From Methanobacterium sp. UBA294 (GTDB lineage: Archaea; Methanobacteriota; Methanobacteria; Methanobacteriales; Methanobacteriaceae), in assembly GCA_002494495.1 (NCBI GenBank), contig DACB01000001.1, positions 106,149 through 170,148 on the forward strand: a DNA stretch of 64,000 bases, written 5' to 3'. The notes beneath the pieces are model-generated. The model had not been told where the DNA came from. It made no database searches and saw only the letters and a program-made list of their open reading frames with translations. The translations under genes and the position numbers were made by a program. Below, piece by piece: positions 9,328 through 18,015 of this stretch. Within the stretch, counting starts at the first letter, position 1. Every line of letters starts with the position of its first letter.

Positions 9328-10222
9328 GTCCATCACCTAACACCTTTTTAAATAAATAACCCTCTCGGATACTGAATTCACTCACCTGTAATTTTCTACA
9401 TCCAAAGTAAGAGGTAATGGCTTGGGCCATGAGAAGGGCAGGGACTAAAGTATGGATCCTGGATGCTTTAACGCGCAATATCTTGTTGTAGGTTTCCCGG
9501 TCGTTGTCTTTAAGTTCATTTTCTAATTTTTTAAGTATTTCAACATCCATGAGATCTGTATCATCATCCATCAGACTCAGATCAACGGAGAGATTCTTAA
9601 TCACCCGTAGGGATCCCCCCACACCGCACATGAAGGGGATATCTTCTTCAAGACTGGTTTTTTCAAGTTCTTCATACACCCTTTCTTTAATCAGCTGGCT
9701 TTCTTCCCTGGTGGGCAGCATCCTAGAGACGTACTGGTTGAACATCTTCAAGGATCCAACTTTGATGCTGTGTTTATCTGTTATCTCCTTATCTTTAAAT
9801 TGGACCAGTTCTACACTGCCCCCTCCCAGGTCCATGAGGATTCCATCATCTTCCTTTAAGATGGACTGGGTCCCGTAGAAGCTCATCTCACCCTCCTCTT
9901 CACCGGATAACACGTCGACTTCTATATCAACCTGTTTCTGGATAATTTCTTGAACTTCGGCACTGTTTTTGATGTTTCTAAGTGAGGCAGTGGAGAAGAA
10001 ATGGGAGTTCTTGATATTTAATAGATCCAGGACGTTCTTCAGGTCCTCCAGGGTGGTTACCAGTTTCTCAATTCCCTCTGTTGATAATTCTTTTCTCTTA
10101 ACGTAAGAAATCAGTCCCAGAGTTGCTTTCTTGGAGAATATAACCTCTACCTGATGATCATCCACACGGTAGACGTTCATTTTAACTGTGTTGGATCCTA
10201 TGTCTGTAACGGCGTGTAACAT
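9311..10222 (-). CDS. ppx: exopolyphosphatase, Ppx/GppA family
   Basis: A 303-residue member of the ASKHA-fold Ppx/GppA phosphatases. The N-terminal phosphate-binding motif DIGSNTVKM and the second motif DLGGGSVEL are both present, and the C-terminal part ends with the usual SIREGYL. It releases phosphate from polyphosphate chains (or pppGpp in bacteria; polyphosphate is more likely next to ppk1). The start at 10222 follows an AGAGG site; a further upstream ATG at 10243 lacks one. First gene of a two-gene operon with ppk1. Confidence 0.94.
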   Translation of the reverse strand: MLHAVTDIGSNTVKMNVYRVDDHQVEVIFSKKATLGLISYVKRKELSTEGIEKLVTTLEDLKNVLDLLNIKNSHFFSTASLRNIKNSAEVQEIIQKQVDIEVDVLSGEEEGEMSFYGTQSILKEDDGILMDLGGGSVELVQFKDKEITDKHSIKVGSLKMFNQYVSRMLPTREESQLIKERVYEELEKTSLEEDIPFMCGVGGSLRVIKNLSVDLSLMDDDTDLMDVEILKKLENELKDNDRETYNKILRVKASRIHTLVPALLMAQAITSYFGCRKLQVSEFSIREGYLFKKVLGDGHVSRL

Positions 10223-10446
10223 AACAAACCTCTTAGAAAGCATTTATTAAACAAATCATCTCAGGTAACTTTGTTATAATCCATTGATTTTTAGTCCTGC
10301 TTTTTTTATCTAAAATAGCATAATTCTCTATATTATTATAGGCTCTCAAATTATTTAATTTTAATCCATCAACGTACCCTGATATTAAATGTGCTGCTTT
10401 ATTAAAGAGATGGGTAATTCATTTCAAGATAAAAATAAGTTGGATT

Positions 10447-10938
10447 TTATAAAACTTTGACCGGCTCAAAATCCTGGTACTTGCCTATTAGATCCTCTAA
10501 GATGGGTGTTCCCTCTTCCCAGTACTTATCCAGTTCTGAGATTAATTCAGGTAACTGATTCACATGCCCCTTGATGGTGACCTCAACACCCCTGTTCAAG
10601 CTGTACCAGTACCAGTTGGCGCTGCCCAGGAAGAATATTTCCCTATCAACCAGGATGACCTTGGAATGGAGATTTTCTAAAGATTTGGTCTGGAAATTGC
10701 TCAAGTTTTGCCTGGCAAAGTTCAATGCAGACAGAGTCTTACCATCAATTATCCCGTCATCAACTCTGACAATGAACTTTACCTTAATATCATTACTGGG
10801 TAATGAATCAAGGATTATACGGGTGAAATATGCATCCAGCCAGGGGCCAACTATGAAGATGCTTTCTTCTGCCATGGAGATGCTATCTTTCAGTTGGGTT
10901 AGGAGCTGGTCCCTGGTGAGTAGTTTTAGATCATCCAT
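10447..10938 (-). CDS. phospholipase-D-like domain protein
   Basis: A protein of about 163 residues with one HKD motif: H-S-K-V-I-L-V-D followed by LGSANW, in the usual order. A single-motif PLD protein of this size normally works as a dimer and could be a nuclease, phosphatase or phosphodiesterase. There is no signal peptide or membrane segment. It is encoded 225 bp upstream of ppx on the same strand, but the spacing argues against a single operon. Substrate not predictable from sequence. Confidence 0.82.
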   Translation of the reverse strand: MDDLKLLTRDQLLTQLKDSISMAEESIFIVGPWLDAYFTRIILDSLPSNDIKVKFIVRVDDGIIDGKTLSALNFARQNLSNFQTKSLENLHSKVILVDREIFFLGSANWYWYSLNRGVEVTIKGHVNQLPELISELDKYWEEGTPILEDLIGKYQDFEPVKVL

Positions 10939-11200
10939 TACCAATATTTTAGTAGTTACTCACATAAATATGTTGGTTTAGATTAGGTCAGGTTAACTAC
11001 CACCAACATTTGGTGTGTTGTTTAATATTTACCATGGGCCCTGGATTAATAATTTTCAAAAATAAAAAAGCAGAATCCTACGAAAACTCAGATGTCCCAG
11101 ATAAATACCAACTAAATGCAAAAAAAATGAGTTAATTATATTGAAATAGACAATAATCAGTGCATTAAACACTGAAATTTTGATATTCTAACTGTATAAT

Positions 11201-11521
11201 TTATCCTTTTTTATACAATACCTTATAATCCTTCCAGAAGGTCTTCCCGTTTTTTGAAGGTTGCTTTCCCTGGAAGATGATTTTCACTTCACTGGAGAGG
11301 GGAACTTTCTCTAAGAGGTTGTCCAGTACAGTGGATCCCCAAAATTTAATTTCCTCTTTTTCATCTGTTTTAATGGTGTAAAGATTGCTATTAAACTGAC
11401 CAACATTCTCCTCTTTATCGATATAATAACCCTGAATTGATTCTCCTATTGCCGTGGGCTCCCACATCTTGGTCTGTTCCTTTTCTTCCTCTTCATTCTT
11501 GACTTCGATCCATTCCGTCAT
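11201..11521 (-). CDS. hypothetical protein, possibly OB-fold-like
   Basis: A 106-residue protein started at the ATG at 11519-11521, 9 nt behind a GGAG site. After an acidic N-terminus it shows an all-beta pattern (IKFWGSTVL, VKIIFQGK, FWKDYKVLYKK) reminiscent of small single-strand-binding or phage OB-fold proteins. This likeness is an impression only. It has no operon partner. Confidence 0.6.
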   Translation of the reverse strand: MTEWIEVKNEEEEKEQTKMWEPTAIGESIQGYYIDKEENVGQFNSNLYTIKTDEKEEIKFWGSTVLDNLLEKVPLSSEVKIIFQGKQPSKNGKTFWKDYKVLYKKG

Positions 11522-12220
11522 TTTAATATACTCCATTATCAACTATTAGTAGCCTAATTTATATTATTTTATAATTAGATACAATTAGTAAAGTTGTAAT
11601 CTTTACTTGATATTATCATCTATTGAAATTACAGGTTATAAAGAGGGGGTGGTTTAGTTCTGATTTTGTTGCTGTTAAACAATATATTCCTTGATCAATC
11701 GTTATTTTTTCTGTTTTAATGTTTCTTCATTGATTTTGAGAAAGCTTTTTTATGATACTTCTTCTGTACCCTTTGTTAATTCATTGTATTTATCTACTAC
11801 CATTTGCTATACACTGATTCATATCTATAATCGATGTTGTCTTTTTTTATGATCTTACCCTGGTATCCTGTATTATTCCTGAATTTTCAAATACCCCATC
11901 ATGTAGTCTACACTATAGTCCTTATCATTGGTGAGGTTTATCCGAGAGCATATGATAAGTAAAAAAATATTAACAGAGGATGTTCCTGATTTTCTCTCTT
12001 AATAATTGATATTTTAATGATACATTTGTCACTTTCTCATAATGCTCTAAAATGTAATATTTAATTTTTTAAAGTTATGCTTTAATATAAAATTCAGTTA
12101 TAATACATAAAAGTTTATATATATAATAGTTATATAACATAACTATGGGTAAATAAACAAGAAATCAAAACCTGCCCAGAAAAGAAAAACTAAAAATTAA
12201 AAAAAGAAAAGGTGATAAAG
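11522..12220. other. long intergenic region with a possible decayed minus-strand gene
   Basis: Nearly 700 bp without an intact gene. On the minus strand, about 11880 down to 11700, I see broken coding-like stretches (Y-Q-G-K-I-I-K-K-D-N-I-D-Y-R and V-V-D-K-Y-N-E-L-T-K-G-T-E-E) separated by a frameshift and a stop, so this may be a decayed gene, but no family is recognised. The right end holds the promoter and palindrome of the gene at 12221 (listed separately). Confidence 0.35.
12126..12146. promoter_or_regulatory. perfect 8-5-8 palindrome, likely operator
   Basis: ATAGTTAT, spacer ATAAC, ATAACTAT. It lies directly after a TATA-like stretch (about 12115-12125) and 75 bp before the start of the His/Met-rich gene. 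A MarR-family regulator is the next gene downstream, and MarR proteins bind palindromes of this size, so this is a plausible autoregulatory site. A half-site-like ATAGTTA recurs at 12687-12693, just upstream of the MarR gene itself. Confidence 0.6.
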
Positions 12221-12529
12221 ATGCATGGAGAAAGGGAAGGCATGCATAGGCACGGCAGATACGGACATATGCACGGTGGAATGGAGAAGGATTGGATGAT
12301 GAACCAAAAGTACTTTGAGAAATTAATGGAGTACCTGTCAGAGGAAGATAAAAAGAAACTGTTGGCTGCTAAAATATCCATGAAAATCGACTTCTACGAA
12401 AAGAGAAAGGAAATTTTAGATGAAAAGAAGAAGATCATGGAGATGAAATTCGATATGAAAAAGGCCAAAATGGAGAAGAAAATTGATTTCCTCGAAATGA
12501 TGCATGACATGGTGAAGGATAAGATCTAA
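12221..12529 (+). CDS. His/Met-rich coiled-coil protein
   Basis: A 102-residue protein starting at the ATG at 12221, 4 nt behind a GGTGAT site. The first 30 residues are unusually rich in His, Met and Gly (H-G-E-R-E-G-M-H-R-H-G, M-H-G-G-M), and the rest is a Lys/Glu/Met-rich helix with heptad character. The composition suggests metal binding (copper, nickel or other), and it recalls Spy/CpxP-type proteins, but there is no signal peptide. Likely cotranscribed with, and regulated by, the MarR gene 210 bp downstream. Confidence 0.75.
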   Translation: MHGEREGMHRHGRYGHMHGGMEKDWMMNQKYFEKLMEYLSEEDKKKLLAAKISMKIDFYEKRKEILDEKKKIMEMKFDMKKAKMEKKIDFLEMMHDMVKDKI

Positions 12530-12544
12530 CCAGTTAAAAAAACA

Positions 12545-12575
12545 GTAAAAAGAAATTTTACTTTTTTTTTATTTT
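12545..12575 (+). terminator. T-rich terminator-like stretch
   Basis: About 15-45 nt beyond the stop of the His/Met-rich gene there is a run of ten T at 12563-12572 within a T-rich stretch. Oligo-T tracts terminate archaeal RNA polymerase without needing a hairpin. If it works, the MarR gene downstream would rely partly on its own promoter. Confidence 0.4.
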
Positions 12576-12738
12576 AATTCTATTTAAATGATTAATAACA
12601 GCATCTGGTTTACCGGGAATCAGTTTTTTACCTAGAGTTATTTGATTCAATGGAACGACGGCTGAATCTAATGGATTATTTAAATAATAGTTACATTATA
12701 TAAAAAATTAGAAATCAGTGTTTTTAAATGTGATAATG

Positions 12739-13182
12739 ATGGACGATGAGAAATTTAATATAATGATGGAGGACTTGTACGCCCTGTTCCCCATGGTTAG
12801 AAAAAAGTTTTTCATGCACAGGAGAAATCATAGGGGGGATAAACTCCCGCCGTCCCATTACCAGGTCCTAGGAATATTAAAAAAACAGGGGGAGCTCCCC
12901 ATGTCAGAGATTGGGAAGCTGGCCCATATTCACAAATCAAATATGACCTCCCTCACCGATAAGCTGGTGGAAGAAGGGGTAGCCGTACGTATGCCAGATG
13001 CCACCGATCGCAGAAGAATAAAACTAGCCATAAGCGACCGGGGCATAGAAAAACTGGACCACTGGAAAAAACAGCAGTACAACGATATAAAGACCAGGAT
13101 ATCCTCCCTATCAGAGGATGACCAGGAAAAACTCTACCGGTCAGTTAAGGATATAAAAGATATTTTAAGTAAAATTCAATGA
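12739..13182 (+). CDS. MarR family transcriptional regulator
   Basis: A 147-residue winged-helix repressor. It shows the MarR core: an N-terminal dimerisation helix, L-P-P-S-H-Y-Q-V-L-G-I-L, the recognition segment K-S-N-M-T-S-L-T-D-K-L, and the wing R-x-P-D-A-T-D-R-R-R-I-K-L (the family D-x-R-D/R-x-R signature). GTGAT lies 4 nt before the ATG at 12739; two other in-frame starts exist just upstream. It most likely binds the palindrome at 12126-12146 and controls the His/Met-rich gene. Its effector is unknown. Confidence 0.9.
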   Translation: MDDEKFNIMMEDLYALFPMVRKKFFMHRRNHRGDKLPPSHYQVLGILKKQGELPMSEIGKLAHIHKSNMTSLTDKLVEEGVAVRMPDATDRRRIKLAISDRGIEKLDHWKKQQYNDIKTRISSLSEDDQEKLYRSVKDIKDILSKIQ

Positions 13183-13245
13183 TGATTTTGAATCTCCTGA
13201 AAAATGCTATTCCTAATAATTTAGTTTCTAAATTTCAAATAAAAT

Positions 13246-13680
13246 TTATTTATTTTTTATTTTAAATTGCATGACTTTATTAAAATCATCAAACACTTCT
13301 TTGTTGCGCACTTCAAAGATGCATGGCTTTGATGGCTTTGATTTTCCTATATTTTTAGTCTGCCGTATTTTTGCTTTCATGCCTTCACTTATATCCAAAT
13401 TATAGACATCTTCTATGTACTTCCCGGGAATGTATACGGTTGCCTGCATATAACCCTTCCAGGCAGACATCCATACAATTGTTCTTCTTTTTTTCTGTAC
13501 TTTACACAACCATGCCTTTCCATCTTTATAATATCTCCACATGTATTCCAATTCATTATCATCAAATAGTTCCAGCAGTTTCAGATAGGCTTCAAAGGAT
13601 GTTCCAAGTATTTTTTCAAGAACCTGGTCATCTGGATATATATTCTCATCACCTAATTCAATATTATTTATAGTTTCCAT
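13246..13680 (-). CDS. DUF3788 family protein
   Basis: A 144-residue protein matching the pattern of DUF3788 proteins: LELFDDNELEYMWRYYKDGKAW-type aromatic segment in pieces (ELEYMWRYYK, AWLCKVQKK), then TIVWMSAW and a final region with K-I-R-Q-T. The family is small, soluble and of unknown function. ATG at 13678-13680 follows a GGGGA site. Convergent with the MarR gene. Confidence 0.8.
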   Translation of the reverse strand: METINNIELGDENIYPDDQVLEKILGTSFEAYLKLLELFDDNELEYMWRYYKDGKAWLCKVQKKRRTIVWMSAWKGYMQATVYIPGKYIEDVYNLDISEGMKAKIRQTKNIGKSKPSKPCIFEVRNKEVFDDFNKVMQFKIKNK

Positions 13681-13992
13681 ACAATATCCCCTTAATATCA
13701 ATTTTATTAATAATATGAATTTCGATTAACTTTTTTGATCTTTGCATCTTAATATTTTGATGTATCTGATTATATTTGATTAAATAGATTATTTATTAAT
13801 TAATTAGGACATAATTCCTAAAAAATTAACCTGAATCCAAATGACAAAAACATAATTCGAGTTATTAATTATTGCAGAGATAAAATAGCAAAATATGAAT
13901 ATTAGAAGTTTATCACATATTCATCATAACATCCCATTCATAAATTATCCATTAAAGAATTAGTATAATAAAATGATATTGTCAATAATTCA

Positions 13993-14637
13993 ATGAATAA
14001 AGATGAGAGAATGCCCATTAAAAAATCACCAAAAGATACCATATTCTGTAAATACTGCGGATCTAAAATAAACCAGGATGCACAATTCTGTAAGAAGTGT
14101 GGAAAAAGTTTACAAGAAGAAAACAGCCTAATATTCAGAATAAATCGTAAAATCAATTTTTTTTCTGTTCTACTGGGCTTAATTGTTACTTTAATAATAT
14201 TCTTTATAGGTATCGGGTTTTTAGGTACGGTAATTGTTAATGGTATGGATGTTTTACTCTATATATTCTTGGTTTTATTTTCAATGCTCTTTTTCGGTGG
14301 TCTTACAACTGGAATCATAGGAAGCAATACTATTAAAGGGGGCTTAATTAATGGGGGAACTTTAAGTATAATAACCTTTCTAATACTGGGATTTATAGTT
14401 GGAATCCTGGCATTCATCTCAATTGGTTTGGCAGCATCTATTGCCAGTGCATTTAGTGGTTTTGGAACTTCTTCTGCTACCACGGCCGCAACATCAAATT
14501 TCAATGTACCCGATCTTTCAGATTCATTAGACTCTATATTTTTATTGATAAAAATTATTTTAATACCAATTATCAGTTTCCTTGCTGGTTTTGGTGGAGG
14601 AGCTGTAGGAGCTTGGATTAAAGGAGGCAGATTATGA
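13993..14637 (+). CDS. zinc-ribbon membrane protein
   Basis: A 214-residue protein with an N-terminal zinc ribbon (CKYCGSKINQDAQFC-type, C-x2-C-G...C-x2-C-G, residues about 19-37) followed by about four membrane helices. The long Gly/Ile-rich helices have no recognised transport motif. A TATA-like box at about 13964-13972 lies 26-29 nt before the ATG and there is no Shine-Dalgarno, so the mRNA is probably leaderless. Its last codons overlap the next gene by 4 bp (ATGA), so both belong to one operon. First member of the zinc-ribbon island. Confidence 0.82.
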   Translation: MNKDERMPIKKSPKDTIFCKYCGSKINQDAQFCKKCGKSLQEENSLIFRINRKINFFSVLLGLIVTLIIFFIGIGFLGTVIVNGMDVLLYIFLVLFSMLFFGGLTTGIIGSNTIKGGLINGGTLSIITFLILGFIVGILAFISIGLAASIASAFSGFGTSSATTAATSNFNVPDLSDSLDSIFLLIKIILIPIISFLAGFGGGAVGAWIKGGRL

Positions 14638-15320
14638 AATGCAGTAAATGTGGACATGATAATGACTATGATGCAACATTTTGTGAAAAATGCGGTATCA
14701 ATTTAAAAGCACCAGGGATGTCAACACTTACCCGGGGGTTGGTTGTAGTTGCAATTATTTTAATAGCTGCCATAGGTATGGTGGCGGCAACTATGATGAC
14801 CAGTCAACAGCCTACTACAACCAGCCCCACAAACAGTAAAAGCTTAGATGATAAACCTACAAGTGAGGTTAGTCAAACACCAACCCAGGAAACTGAAAGT
14901 GGTTCAGCCTATAAAACATACTCTAATGGTATAATCAGCTTCCAATATCCATCAAGTTGGGATGTTCTATCCAATGGGGCTAATTCAATGGCAGTTGTAG
15001 GCAGTTCAGATTACCCCAAATTCAGTGTTTATGACGAATCTAAATATGGACACACCAGTCTCGCTGACTATGTAGAATCATCCAAAATAGGAATGGAAGA
15101 AGACGGATATACAGTAAATTCTGAAAGAAGTACAACAGTTGATGGATTACCAGCCTATGAAATCATCTACCAGGGAAAAACTATAATCTTACACATGGTA
15201 CTGGTAGAAAAATCACCAGGTCAGAAATATTATGCCCTGGAAGGATCCGACTATATCGATAATTATGGGCAGTCAGAAAGCATATTTAACCAGATTATAA
15301 ACAGCTTCAAGTTCCTTTAA
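14634..15320 (+). CDS. zinc-ribbon, membrane-anchored PsbP-like protein
   Basis: A 228-residue protein: zinc ribbon at residues 3-21 (C-S-K-C-G-H ... C-E-K-C-G), one membrane helix at about 33-53, a Ser/Thr/Pro-rich linker, then a C-terminal domain of about 145 residues. That domain opens with YSNGIISFQYPSSW and contains GLPAYEI, the usual outline of PsbP-like/DUF1795-type domains. Topology is likely ribbon inside, PsbP-like domain outside. Overlaps the previous gene by 4 bp. Function unknown. Confidence 0.82.
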   Translation: MKCSKCGHDNDYDATFCEKCGINLKAPGMSTLTRGLVVVAIILIAAIGMVAATMMTSQQPTTTSPTNSKSLDDKPTSEVSQTPTQETESGSAYKTYSNGIISFQYPSSWDVLSNGANSMAVVGSSDYPKFSVYDESKYGHTSLADYVESSKIGMEEDGYTVNSERSTTVDGLPAYEIIYQGKTIILHMVLVEKSPGQKYYALEGSDYIDNYGQSESIFNQIINSFKFL

Positions 15321-15364
15321 CAAAATGCCGATAAAAAAATTGATTTATTTAGTAGATGAATTAA

Positions 15365-15727
15365 TTGAACAATACCAATAAAATACTGATACTATTAGTT
15401 ATAGTACTGGTCGCAATTGTAAGCATAGCATCCGGATATTTTCTAAGAGGTAATACTTCAAATAACAGCAACAACGCCACAACAATTAACCAGACAAACA
15501 CAACAGTAACCAATAATAGTAATCAAAGCACTCAAACTGAAAAACCACATAACGACGTGCCATACAGGATTACTTCCAACACACCAGACTGTCCAAACTG
15601 TGGATCTAATAACATAGCCCAACTAGCAGATTCTCGCTACGACAATGACACAGATACATGGTTTGTTTTATCTCAATGCAGATATTGTGGATATCAATGG
15701 ACACATCAAAGTCCTAATATGCATTAA
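15365..15727 (+). CDS. membrane-anchored protein with C-terminal zinc ribbon
   Basis: A 120-residue protein from a TTG start. One membrane helix (residues about 6-27) is followed by an Asn/Thr-rich low-complexity linker and then a zinc ribbon CPNCGS...CRYCGYQW near the C-terminus. The order is reversed compared with the two genes upstream, placing the ribbon outside if the helix is a signal anchor. Spacing of 44 bp suggests the same operon. Function unknown. Confidence 0.72.
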   Translation: MNNTNKILILLVIVLVAIVSIASGYFLRGNTSNNSNNATTINQTNTTVTNNSNQSTQTEKPHNDVPYRITSNTPDCPNCGSNNIAQLADSRYDNDTDTWFVLSQCRYCGYQWTHQSPNMH

Positions 15728-15943
15728 AAATATCCACAGAAATATAATATAATGACGGTGATGACTAAAAAACGTAATTAATATTATTATTGATATATAT
15801 TAATCCATAAAATTAAATATTTAGGCATTTTGTAATATCATTATCTTTAAAAACATTAAATAGTAATATTATAGAGAATCAATCATATCAATTATTATTA
15901 CAGAGTATTTTTTTTATACCAATATTTCCATAAGTTGATTATT

Positions 15944-16084
15944 TTGATAGATAAAAAAACAAGAAATGTACTATTAATTGAGCCTAATTTCCCTATTCCT
16001 AAGAAAAGTAGAAATCATAGAGACTTTTTACCCATTGCTTTGATTAAAATAGCTTCTTATTTTTTTAAAACAACCCAATCATAA
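15944..16084 (+). pseudogene. 5' fragment of a B12-binding/radical SAM gene
   Basis: A short frame from TTG whose first 40 codons read like the N-terminus of B12-domain radical SAM enzymes in methanogens: N-V-L-L-I-E-P-N-F-P-I-P, then N-H-R-D-F-L-P-I-A-L-I-K-I-A-S-Y. After that the likeness stops and the frame ends at 16084, inside the 3' end of the opposite-strand gene at 16057-16527. The rest of the enzyme, including the CxxxCxxC cluster motif, is absent, so this is a truncated remnant. See the finding on the junction. Confidence 0.6.
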
Positions 16085-16527
16085 TCATCTCTAAACTGAA
16101 TAATTTTCTGACCCATTCTGATACTATAATCCCATAAAATACCATTATACTTTTTAGCGATAACTCCAAAATCTGGTTTTTCAAAATATAGGAATAAATA
16201 ATCCTCAATATCATCCAAATTTATTTGTGGAGATGTTTTAAACTCTTCTGCGTACAATTTTAACATGTAGCATGCATTAAGTTCATCAATTTTTAGTTTT
16301 CTCTTCCATGTGTAATCTTTATCTTGTTTTTCTAAAATGCCAAAATCAACCAATGTGCTCAATAAATTCCTTAAAGATCGTGCTGAAATATCCTTCTCGC
16401 CAAATTTTTCAATTACTTTTTTCCTCAAAAACACTTGATTAATATTATTTCCTGCTCCATAAATTTCATAAATCATTTTTGTTAAAATTCGGATAATTTT
16501 CGATCGCATCAATAAATTAAAGAGCAT
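16057..16527 (-). CDS. hypothetical protein with winged-helix-like N-terminus
   Basis: A 156-residue protein. The first 80 residues (LRKKVIEKFGEKDISARSL-like helices, then LLSTLVDFGILEK) resemble a winged-helix domain. The remainder is mixed helix and strand with many aromatic residues. No family is recognised. It is flanked by a truncated radical SAM fragment and a 5'-truncated M48 gene, so it may have arrived by insertion or recombination. No clear ribosome-binding site; a leaderless start is possible. Confidence 0.6.
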   Translation of the reverse strand: MLFNLLMRSKIIRILTKMIYEIYGAGNNINQVFLRKKVIEKFGEKDISARSLRNLLSTLVDFGILEKQDKDYTWKRKLKIDELNACYMLKLYAEEFKTSPQINLDDIEDYLFLYFEKPDFGVIAKKYNGILWDYSIRMGQKIIQFRDDYDWVVLKK

Positions 16528-16558
16528 TAATGGTTCAATTCATCTAAAAACGGTTCCA

Positions 16559-17209
16559 ATGATGTACGTTAAAGAAGAATCCAGAATTAAAGCATTTACA
16601 GTAGGCTACAAAGAACCAATGGTAGTAATCCATAAAGAAGCCCTTGATAAGCTAAGTCAAGAGGAACTTTTAGGATTGTTAGGACACGAAGCTGGTCATA
16701 TCAAAAGCGGACATATGCTATACAATGATATGATCCAAATTATTCCAATATTAGGTGCTGTTTTTGGTCATATAGGAAAATTAGTATCAGCGGGATTAAA
16801 AACAGCCTTATTTCAATGGTATAGAATGTCAGAACTTACTGCAGATAGGGCAGGACTTCTAACATGCCAAGATTACGATGCATACATTCAATTAATGATG
16901 AAAATAGCAGGAACAAGTCAAACAGATGAATTCATAAAACAAGCACGTGAATATAAAGGATTTGATTATGATGGATTAGACAATATTGGAAAAGCTGCCA
17001 CAGTCATGTGGCAAACGCATCCCTGGACTATGATGAGGGCTCATGAAATAATTGAATGGTCCGAATCAGGAGAATATGATGCAATTATTGAAAAACACGG
17101 TAATAAAAATATAGAAGAAATAGAAATAACTTGCATAAAATGTAACCATAAACTATCTGGAACAGAAACATTCTGCGGTGTATGCGGTGCAAAAGTATGG
17201 ACAAGATAA
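16559..17209 (+). CDS. M48-type zinc metalloprotease, N-terminally truncated, with zinc ribbon
   Basis: The catalytic HEAGH motif is at residues 43-47 and the third zinc ligand Glu lies in SELTADRAGL (about E92), as in M48 peptidases (HtpX-like). A C-terminal zinc ribbon (CIKCNHK...CGVCGAK) fits the island. The protein begins abruptly at Y-V-K-E-E-S-R-I-K-A-F-T-V-G, which in relatives lies about 70-90 residues in, so the N-terminal helices are missing. No ribosome-binding site precedes the ATG. It may be an active short form or a pseudogene. The next gene follows after 13 bp with a GGAGG site. Confidence 0.75.
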   Translation: MMYVKEESRIKAFTVGYKEPMVVIHKEALDKLSQEELLGLLGHEAGHIKSGHMLYNDMIQIIPILGAVFGHIGKLVSAGLKTALFQWYRMSELTADRAGLLTCQDYDAYIQLMMKIAGTSQTDEFIKQAREYKGFDYDGLDNIGKAATVMWQTHPWTMMRAHEIIEWSESGEYDAIIEKHGNKNIEEIEITCIKCNHKLSGTETFCGVCGAKVWTR

Positions 17210-17222
17210 AGGAGGGATTTAA

Positions 17223-17990
17223 ATTACATATTTAATCTGCAAAAAATGTGGAGGATACTATAAACTCCAGAAAGGTGAAAAAGCATCTGATTTTAAGACA
17301 TGTGAATGCGGTGGGAAACTAGAAGAATCAGCATCAATTGATGAAAAAATTAGTTCAACTTTAACCTGTCAGAAATGTGGATTTAAAAATCCACAAGATA
17401 CCAAGTTCTGTGGATCATGTGGAGTAAAACTGGAGAAAAAATCAATTCTCCAGAGAATCAACCTTAATTATATACTCATAGGCACATTAATCACAATTTT
17501 TGCATTCATAATTACAGCCATTCTATTTGAGGATTTACTAACTTATAATGATGCCAAATTAGTTATCTATCTACTTATATATTTCCTTATTGTCTTGAGT
17601 GGTTCTATCTTTGCAGGTATACTTAATAAAACAGATTACAAATCGTCTGCCCTCCAAGGGGTAGTGATAATGTTGTTTCCTGTGATATTCTATTTTTTAC
17701 TGGCTTACACTTCAGTTAGTCCGTTTTTTGGTTATGACTATTCCTATGATTTAATCTCATTTATGGTTTTATTAATAGTATTAGGAGTTTCCCTGTTGTT
17801 TTTGGGATTATCTGCACTGGGTAGTCTTTTAGGTACTTTTATACAAATGAAACTAAATATCACAAAGAATAAGTGGTGGATAAAAATAAACGAAAGATTA
17901 AATCAAATAGAACCATCCCAGTGGAAGATAAGTTATTTAACATTTGTTTTAACCTTCATATTGTTATCTATATGGAGTCTTGTTGGTTAA
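17223..17990 (+). CDS. double zinc-ribbon membrane protein with apparent ATT start
   Basis: The frame continues far upstream of its first ATG/GTG/TTG to an ATT at 17223, placed 7 nt behind an AAAGGAGG site. From there it encodes 255 residues: a first cysteine module (L-I-C-K-K-C-G-G-Y-Y-K-L-Q-K-G-E, then CECGG), the common start of methanobacterial zinc-ribbon proteins; a second ribbon (CQKCGFKN...CGSCGVK); then about five membrane helices. Because homologous proteins start M-x-Y-L-I-C, the ATT is probably a genuine rare start. A start at the later TTG (17595) would delete both ribbons. Function unknown. Confidence 0.72.
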   Translation: MTYLICKKCGGYYKLQKGEKASDFKTCECGGKLEESASIDEKISSTLTCQKCGFKNPQDTKFCGSCGVKLEKKSILQRINLNYILIGTLITIFAFIITAILFEDLLTYNDAKLVIYLLIYFLIVLSGSIFAGILNKTDYKSSALQGVVIMLFPVIFYFLLAYTSVSPFFGYDYSYDLISFMVLLIVLGVSLLFLGLSALGSLLGTFIQMKLNITKNKWWIKINERLNQIEPSQWKISYLTFVLTFILLSIWSLVG

Positions 17991-18015
17991 AAAAAAATAA
18001 GTTGGGAGAGATTTT

